From contig JAHKAJ010000014.1 of NCBI GenBank assembly GCA_018826075.1, positions 84,066-120,571 of the forward strand: 36,506 nt of DNA, given 5' to 3'. Source of the DNA: Candidatus Omnitrophota bacterium (GTDB lineage Bacteria > Omnitrophota > Gorgyraeia > Duberdicusellales > 4484-171). Shown one piece after another: positions 31,977 to 36,506 of the stretch; position 1 is the stretch's first letter; each line of letters begins with the position of its first letter. Made by a program: the position numbers and the translations under genes. The notes under the pieces were generated by a model. That model searched no databases and had not been told where the DNA came from. It saw only the letters and a list, made by a program, of their open reading frames with translations.

Positions 31977-32054
31977 AGATTCAAATACTTAGCGGAATAG
32001 GCAATGCCTTCGCTGGTTTCCTTTTTATTGTAAAAAGGCACAAAATGGGCACCA

Positions 32055-32091
32055 AATCCCCCCGCCTAAAAGACGGGGGATTATTTTTTTT
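32055..32091 (+). terminator. Terminator of the radical SAM gene
   Basis: AATCCCCC (32055-32062) pairs with GGGGGATT (32075-32082), with further pairs inside, and T-rich DNA follows (32081-32091). It lies about 80 bases after the stop of the plus-strand gene. Confidence 0.85.
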
Positions 32092-32092
32092 A

Positions 32093-32154
32093 TGGCTCTG
32101 CTTATCCAAGGAGATACGAAGGTTCTTTAGTTCGAAATATGAAGACTGGCTCTG
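32093..32154 (-). repeat. Dispersed intergenic repeat, copy A
   Basis: On the minus strand the copy runs from GCAGAGCCAGTCTTCATATT through CGAACTAAAGAACC to CTTGGATAAGCAGAGCCA. It shares the G-A-G-C-C-A ends and inner words with copies near 33121, 34489 and 36255. It overlaps no gene. Confidence 0.6.
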
Positions 32155-32156
32155 CT

Positions 32157-33053
32157 TTATTTCTTAAGTATCATTTTAACAGCTTGCTCAAGTGCGGGGT
32201 TAAAACGCTCAGGAGCTTTAAGCATCAGAAAATGATCCAACCCCTCTAACTCCAATAGCTCGAAATCCTTTATGTGTCGTCTGTTGGCTTCAACATCAGT
32301 TGGCCAAAGATCGGCATTCACGGCCACGACCGGGACATCTAATCCCTCGAACAGCTTGGCCACACCACCTGTCAGATACCCGTCTAATGAACCGTTTATT
32401 GCACTGAGCGCAACTTTGGGATCAGCCAAAGACATATCAGAAATCACCCATTCATTGACCGGCGAGTTATCAAAACGCAACATCCCTGTAACAAAACCTC
32501 GGACACCCTGTTTGAAATCTTCTTTGAATGGCGCGGTCATCTCCTTGAACTGTTCTTCGCCTAAAGGATATTCCACATTCTGAAGATCATCAACCGCGAT
32601 CAACCCCATAACCTTCCCCGGCATCAAACGGACTGTATGTGCGCCTACCAGCGCGCCCATGGAATGGCCGATCAAGACCACCTTCTCTGCCCTGATACTC
32701 TCGACCACAGCCTTCACATCCTGAGCAAAAGCTTCCATGGTGTAATTCTCACGCTCACTCCCAGAACCACCATGCCCAGCCAGATCGATCAGAACCATAT
32801 GATACTTATGCTTGAAATATTCGACCTGTTCTCTCCAGTAGCTGGCGTCACAACTCCATCCGTGAACGAACACGAGTACCGGCCCCTCTTGCCCATGCTC
32901 GTAATAATTGATCACTGTGCCGTCAGCGGAAGTCGCAGTTCTGATCAGCTCGATGTTCGGTTGAGCGTCGTTTTGCGCAAAAACGGCCGAAAACCCGATC
33001 CCGAGAATTAAAAACATTATTGTAAGTAATTTTAAAACGCTCTTTCGTCTCAT
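32157..33053 (-). CDS. Alpha/beta hydrolase, exported
   Basis: The start at 33053 gives 298 residues with a signal peptide (about 8-26, cleavage after V-F-A). It is supported by GGAGAGG just upstream; a longer frame to 33149 runs into the dispersed repeat and has no support. The hydrolase shows H-G-W at 64-66, nucleophile Ser131 in G-H-S-M-G-A, and a late His in G-L-D-H-F. This set is common to many esterases and haloalkane or lactone hydrolases. The substrate is unknown. Confidence 0.88.
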   Translation of the reverse strand: MRRKSVLKLLTIMFLILGIGFSAVFAQNDAQPNIELIRTATSADGTVINYYEHGQEGPVLVFVHGWSCDASYWREQVEYFKHKYHMVLIDLAGHGGSGSERENYTMEAFAQDVKAVVESIRAEKVVLIGHSMGALVGAHTVRLMPGKVMGLIAVDDLQNVEYPLGEEQFKEMTAPFKEDFKQGVRGFVTGMLRFDNSPVNEWVISDMSLADPKVALSAINGSLDGYLTGGVAKLFEGLDVPVVAVNADLWPTDVEANRRHIKDFELLELEGLDHFLMLKAPERFNPALEQAVKMILKK

Positions 33054-33120
33054 ATCCTCTCCATTATTATAGCAACGGCTCATAAACCGTTGCACAAACC
33101 TAAAAAACTCTGATTTTAAA

Positions 33121-33160
33121 TTGGCTCTGCCTATCCAATGATATCCCAAACTACTTTTCG
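33121..33160 (-). repeat. Dispersed intergenic repeat, copy B
   Basis: On the minus strand it reads CGAAAAGTAGTTTGGGATAT followed by CATTGGATAGGCAGAGCCAA. It lies between the two hydrolase genes and reaches to within three bases of the MBL-rhodanese stop codon. Confidence 0.6.
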
Positions 33161-33162
33161 GT

Positions 33163-34404
33163 TTATTGGCTGATCGAACAAGTTCCGCCGCCCAATTTAG
33201 AACTGTAAAGTTTTTTATTGTAGGGTAGCTTCATCAAAAGCATACCCATTAAACAATTATCCGAAAGACCGGAATAAATCAGGCCGCAACTTACAAAGAT
33301 GGTAATCAGAATAAAACCCGGATGTGCAAAAAAAGCTAGTAAAACACCGAACAGAACCAAACTTCCGGCTGCTGCCCTGACTTGGCGTTCAATAGAGATT
33401 CCGCCCAGGCCCTTGATCACCCCAAGCTTTTCCTTTTTCCATCTTAGCATTCCGCCGTCTAAAACTTTTACATTATGTATACCTGACTGAAACAGCATAT
33501 CCGCAGCCATAGGCGACCGGTTCCCGGTACGGCAAAGCACAATAAAGCTATTCCCGGATTCACTCAATTCCTTTATGCGCGAAGCAAGCGTATCAATCGG
33601 AATATTTTTAGCAGCCTCAATATGCTCTTCGGTAAATTCAAGCACACTGCGCACATCAAGTAGTTTTATTTTTGAGTCTTTACTCAAAAGCTCCTTAGCT
33701 GCCTTGGGAGAAATAACCTCAAGGCTCACCGCCTCTCCTTTTTGATTAACCCGGATGATATTGTCGATATTAAACGGCTTAGGAAGCTGCTTAGAGCGGG
33801 CACTGCCGACAAATCGGTCTTTACTATCCTCGCTCATGAAGGGATTATTAACTTTTTCTTTAGCGATGATTGAGGAAGTTTTCCCGTTGTAGTCGTGGGC
33901 AGGAAAAACAATAGTCTCTTCCGGCAAAGCCTTAAACTTTTGCAAGGTGTCGAACATCGATTCCGGAGAGCCGTTTTGAAAATCAGTACGGCCGACGCTA
34001 CCGATCAAAAGAACGTCAGCGCTAAACACCCGGCCGGCTCCGTAAATAGCCATAGTGTCATCGGTGTGGCCGGGCGCATAAATAACCTTAAATTCTTTTA
34101 CTCCGAGCCTTATAATCTCTGCGTCCTTAAGCCGCTGATCAGCCACCTGGGATATTGCTTTTTCATGCATCAAAACCGGAACTTTAAGCAATTTCTTTAA
34201 GCTGGCGGCCGAAGAAAAGTGATCGGCATGAGTATGGGTGTCGATAATATATTTTAGCTGTAGTTTATTTTTCTTAAAGTAGCTTAAGTATTCTTCCTGA
34301 AGGCTGATATGCGGATCAATCACCAAAGCCTCATCTTTAGAGCTTAAAATATAGGAATAACAGTTTCCGGCCCTTAATTGTTTCATGGCAAAATTCTTAT
34401 TCAT
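33163..34404 (-). CDS. MBL-fold, rhodanese and YgaP-like membrane fusion (persulfide dioxygenase/sulfurtransferase type)
   Basis: The 413-residue protein joins three modules. Residues 1-230 are an ETHE1-like metallo-beta-lactamase domain with H-T-H-A-D-H (57-62), His113, Asp130 and His170. Residues 240-335 are a rhodanese domain with the active-site Cys291 in C-R-T-G-N-R-S. Residues about 340-400 are a YgaP-like (DUF2892) segment with two membrane helices. The first two match a persulfide dioxygenase-rhodanese enzyme that turns glutathione or similar persulfide into sulfite and thiosulfate; the third anchors it. It has a consensus-like promoter and AAGGAGG six bases upstream of the ATG, and is monocistronic. 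Confidence 0.9.
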   Translation of the reverse strand: MNKNFAMKQLRAGNCYSYILSSKDEALVIDPHISLQEEYLSYFKKNKLQLKYIIDTHTHADHFSSAASLKKLLKVPVLMHEKAISQVADQRLKDAEIIRLGVKEFKVIYAPGHTDDTMAIYGAGRVFSADVLLIGSVGRTDFQNGSPESMFDTLQKFKALPEETIVFPAHDYNGKTSSIIAKEKVNNPFMSEDSKDRFVGSARSKQLPKPFNIDNIIRVNQKGEAVSLEVISPKAAKELLSKDSKIKLLDVRSVLEFTEEHIEAAKNIPIDTLASRIKELSESGNSFIVLCRTGNRSPMAADMLFQSGIHNVKVLDGGMLRWKKEKLGVIKGLGGISIERQVRAAAGSLVLFGVLLAFFAHPGFILITIFVSCGLIYSGLSDNCLMGMLLMKLPYNKKLYSSKLGGGTCSISQ

Positions 34405-34427
34405 ATAAGACCTCCTTCTTCAATCTA

Positions 34428-34455
34428 ATGATAAAACTTGGCTTCAAAATGTCAA
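34428..34455 (-). promoter_or_regulatory. Sigma-70 promoter of the MBL-rhodanese gene
   Basis: The minus strand reads a perfect TTGACA (34455-34450), 16 bases, then TATCAT (34433-34428). It starts six bases after the terminator hairpin of the upstream unit. Confidence 0.8.
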
Positions 34456-34460
34456 GGAAA

Positions 34461-34488
34461 CAAAAAAGCCTGCCAAGAAATGGCAGGC
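34461..34488 (-). terminator. Intrinsic terminator downstream of the HExxH gene
   Basis: GCCTGCCA (34468-34475) pairs perfectly with TGGCAGGC (34481-34488) around a 5-base loop. The minus strand continues with six T. The same flanking word (CAAACTAAATCGCC) stands before the terminator at 36226-36254. Confidence 0.9.
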
Positions 34489-34554
34489 GATTTAGTTTGT
34501 AATATGAAGACTGGCTCCTTGTCCAGGTCTATACCGATTATCCTTCCCAACTAC
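34489..34554 (-). repeat. Dispersed intergenic repeat, copy C
   Basis: On the minus strand it contains GTAGTTGGGAAGG, then GGACAAGGAGCCAGTCTTCA and TATTACAAACTAAATC. The GAGCCAGTCTTCATATT word is identical to copy A, and ACAAACTAAATCGCC is identical to copy D. Confidence 0.6.
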
Positions 34555-34622
34555 ATCTATGAGAAAGCCCCTTCTTCCTTATCGTGTCTCTAATGGGGGG
34601 CTTGCATTTATTTCTTTTAGAG

Positions 34623-34647
34623 TCCCCGGAGATTTTTTTCTCCGGGA
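34623..34647. other. Hairpin directly behind the HExxH gene
   Basis: TCCCCGGAGA (34623-34632) pairs with TCTCCGGGA (34639-34647), with a T-rich loop. The U-rich tail lies on the plus strand (34648-34656), so it would stop plus-strand transcripts. On the minus strand it may only protect the 3' end. Confidence 0.6.
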
Positions 34648-34652
34648 TATTT

Positions 34653-36077
34653 TTATTCATCATACTTGCTAAACATTCGTATGCTGCTTCCTTTGCTTAG
34701 GATAGTTTGAAACTGCGCTGAATCCATGTGATTTTCATTAGACCACAGGGCTTGTCGTATTGCCGCTACATAATCTTTCTTTAGGACATCGTTATTCTTT
34801 TCGTTGGCAAAGGCCGTGGCAACGCGTTCAACCTTATCCCATGTTTCTGGACCGAGAATCTTTTCGACTTGCGTTAAATCGCCAGTTAGATAGGTCTTGG
34901 TAAGTATATCAAAGGCTTTTCTTTGTGCTGATTGAGTTTCTCCCCCTATTAATTCAGCAATTTTATAAGTCAAAGAGTTAATGGAAATTTGTTCAGCTTC
35001 ATAGATTCCTCGATGAACAGCATAGGAAAGGCCGTGGTTTACGGCGAGTTGAGTCATCGTATTTTGAGCCAGCATTTCAGTCATACCTTCATTAAGCCTG
35101 GATAGACTTTCTTTTACAAGGGGAGAAGTAGCCATAGTATTGAATCCTTGAGAGTTATTGTGAAATGTTTCATGTAGTAGTACTTGGTAATTAAAATTAC
35201 TAAATGATCTGAGTTGTCCACCGTCAGGGCTTATCGCTAGTTTCGAGGAGACAATAAAGACGCCGAATTTGCTAAAGGCCTGGCCAGCGACATCCCGATC
35301 AAGGAGCTCAGCCGGGATAACAAAAATCTGAGACGTTTTGTATTCGAGTCCATACTGGCTTAATACATTTTGCATTTCAGCGTTTACCATATCCCTGTTT
35401 TTTGCGGTGGTTTTATTTAAGGGTATTTTGTTTGCGTCTGCCCATTTCAGGAATTCACGTTTTTCTACCTCACCGCGAGCCGCTAAATATTTTTTTACTG
35501 TTTCTGTTTTCAACTTAGGATTTTCTTCATTCATGCCGGCACGAAACATAGAAAATAGTTTATTGTCATTTGTTGTTAACCTTTCGGTGTGTACTTCGTG
35601 AGCCTTAAGGCTTATTCCGGTATATTTATTTTGATTTGGGCCTCCGTTTGTACGGGGTTTAGCCGCGTCGGTCGAAGTGGCGGAAGTCGCTTTTAGGGTG
35701 GTTGTTGCCGCAAGAGATGTTGAGTAACGACTCGGGGTTGAAATCGTGGTCTCCAGATTGTTGGTAGATTTGATACTTGAGCGTAGTGGCCTAGTACCAC
35801 TAGGAGTATTAATGGTATTGGGACGCGAGTAATCGTTGGCCCCAGCGTTTGTTGGATGGCTTCGCCCTGAAGTAGTTGTTGTACTATGAACAGTAGGGCT
35901 GGTTCTGGATGGTGTTTCGATAGAAGGAGAGTGTCGTGGCTGATTGCTCAAAGGTTGAGAACTTCCTGAAGGGAAGTTTACCGGATTCGAACCACCCGAG
36001 GAGTCATAGGCATAAATATTTGGTAAAAAAAGTAAAGTTGCAAGAAAAAAGGATACAAACCGATATAATATAGCCAT
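34653..36077 (-). CDS. Secreted Ser/Thr/Pro-rich protein with HExxH zinc-peptidase motif
   Basis: The 474-residue protein has a signal peptide (about 6-23, ending I-Y-A-Y), a low-complexity region rich in Ser, Thr, Pro and Asn (about 25-150), and a globular C-terminal part. There, H-E-T-F-H at 302-306 is followed by N-E-G-M-T-E at 329-334, whose Glu could be the third zinc ligand, as in gluzincins. I do not recognise a named family. The gene is flanked by dispersed repeats and terminators on both sides, so it looks like a separate accessory unit. Its activity is an inference from the motif alone. Confidence 0.75.
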   Translation of the reverse strand: MAILYRFVSFFLATLLFLPNIYAYDSSGGSNPVNFPSGSSQPLSNQPRHSPSIETPSRTSPTVHSTTTTSGRSHPTNAGANDYSRPNTINTPSGTRPLRSSIKSTNNLETTISTPSRYSTSLAATTTLKATSATSTDAAKPRTNGGPNQNKYTGISLKAHEVHTERLTTNDNKLFSMFRAGMNEENPKLKTETVKKYLAARGEVEKREFLKWADANKIPLNKTTAKNRDMVNAEMQNVLSQYGLEYKTSQIFVIPAELLDRDVAGQAFSKFGVFIVSSKLAISPDGGQLRSFSNFNYQVLLHETFHNNSQGFNTMATSPLVKESLSRLNEGMTEMLAQNTMTQLAVNHGLSYAVHRGIYEAEQISINSLTYKIAELIGGETQSAQRKAFDILTKTYLTGDLTQVEKILGPETWDKVERVATAFANEKNNDVLKKDYVAAIRQALWSNENHMDSAQFQTILSKGSSIRMFSKYDE

Positions 36078-36225
36078 CTACAAAACCCTATTTTTTATCA
36101 TTTTTGGCGCCTCTCTAACCCTATATATAAGTATAACATTTATAATATGAAAGTTACACGGAGAATGGCTCTGATTTTGCAACCGCTTACAATAAAAATT
36201 AATTTCTCTTTTCCGGCGGGGGGAA

Positions 36226-36254
36226 ACAAAAAAGCCGTCCTCAAAAAGGACGGC
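36226..36254 (-). terminator. Intrinsic terminator right of the HExxH gene
   Basis: GCCGTCC (36234-36240) pairs with GGACGGC (36248-36254) around a 7-base loop. The minus strand continues with six T. It should end a transcript that comes from right of the window. Confidence 0.85.
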
Positions 36255-36325
36255 GATTTAGTTTGTAAAGAAAGACATGGCTCACCTTATTCAATGATCT
36301 CCGAAACTACTTCTCGAGTTCGAAC
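36255..36325 (-). repeat. Dispersed intergenic repeat, copy D
   Basis: On the minus strand it reads TTCGAACTCGAGAAGTAGTT, then TCGGAGATCATTGAATAAGG and TGAGCCATGTC, ending at the terminator in the word ACAAACTAAATCGCC shared with copy C. Confidence 0.6.
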
Positions 36326-36506
36326 AACCAATATGCCTCCCCATTCAGGTCTAATTCAAACTGCATTCCGATAATTATCCCTAATTTTATTCATCGATCC
36401 TGGAAGCGGGTGGTGAAGTGATGTGCCGCCCGGCTGGGGCCGGGCTTGGTCTGTGGTGACAGCAACGCCTTGCTTCGCTGTCGCTCAGCAGGGCTTGCCC
36501 GCTCGC
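36326..36506. other. Right-edge region without a supported gene, GC-rich hairpins
   Basis: Together with 36078-36225 this is the longest stretch without a gene. The last 90 bases are clearly richer in GC than the rest and contain GCCCGGC/GCCGGGC (36428-36434 and 36439-36445) and GACAGC/GCTGTC stems. I see no tRNA or rRNA. A gene end on either strand may start beyond the edge. Confidence 0.4.

Noticed and set aside
34565..34603. AAGCCCC...GGGGCTT hairpin as a plus-strand terminator
   Set aside because: The stem is only seven pairs with a 25-base loop, and no plus-strand gene lies before it.
36147..36374. Plus-strand 75-codon frame
   Set aside because: It runs through the terminator at 36226-36254 and through a dispersed repeat, and the peptide looks random.
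1..36506. CRISPR array, tRNA or rRNA genes, intact transposase
   Set aside because: No regularly spaced direct repeats, no cloverleaf-like sequence with a TTCGA-type loop in context, and no transposase or integrase motif was found by eye.

Overview
The window is a 36.5 kb, gene-dense, almost entirely minus-strand stretch of a bacterial chromosome with roughly 40 percent GC. Lipoproteins with lipoboxes, signal peptides, an acyltransferase of the PlsC type and near-consensus sigma-70 promoters (TTGACA and TATAAT) all say bacterium, probably with a Gram-negative-type envelope. The gene mix (tandem GH130 proteins, a short pyruvate kinase, KamA fused to an ATP-grasp ligase, DUF5674, DUF3568, CxxC-x17-CxxC proteins) resembles uncultured PVC-related lineages such as Omnitrophota. 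That assignment is an impression and cannot be proven from this window.

Layout, left to right. 1-4.9 kb is one minus-strand operon: rex, serC, serA, an ABC_sub_bind lipoprotein, and a HAMP sensor that runs off the left edge. A strong promoter with a Rex-type operator over its start site precedes rex, so serine synthesis appears to be under NADH/NAD+ control. 5.0-6.5 kb holds a beta-CASP metallo-beta-lactamase with its own promoter. 6.5-10.8 kb is the most unusual locus: an ArsR-type regulator with a palindrome over its own -10 box, a LysW-like zinc-ribbon protein with an acidic tail, a small exported protein, a lysine 2,3-aminomutase fused to a D-Ala-D-Ala-ligase-type ATP-grasp enzyme, and a second ligase of the same fold starting right after the fusion's stop codon. 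10.9-15.2 kb is a carbohydrate operon (cupin and two double-domain GH130 proteins) behind a near-perfect promoter. One GH130 gene carries an apparent one-base frameshift in a run of six A.

15.2-19.5 kb carries a ferredoxin, a beta-strand-rich protein, small cysteine-motif proteins, a B12-type radical SAM protein and a translationally coupled cassette around DUF5674, with a large nested palindrome in its first reading frame. 19.5-24.4 kb has housekeeping-like genes: nitroreductase, hydrolase, lipoprotein, short pyruvate kinase, PEBP, PlsC, GIY-YIG and an unknown 216-residue protein. 24.5-30.8 kb has an 803-residue all-helical unknown, a CBS protein, a flavodoxin, an EF-Tu-domain-2 protein, a GuaA-like ATP pyrophosphatase without amidotransferase, and a C45-type acyltransferase.

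30.8-36.5 kb looks accessory. It has REP-like GGGGACAG inverted repeats, a plus-strand radical SAM gene that seems leaderless, several strong terminators, a four-member dispersed intergenic repeat family, two alpha/beta or metallo-hydrolases (one an MBL-rhodanese-YgaP fusion) and a secreted Ser/Thr-rich HExxH protein. I see no tRNA, rRNA, CRISPR array or intact transposase.
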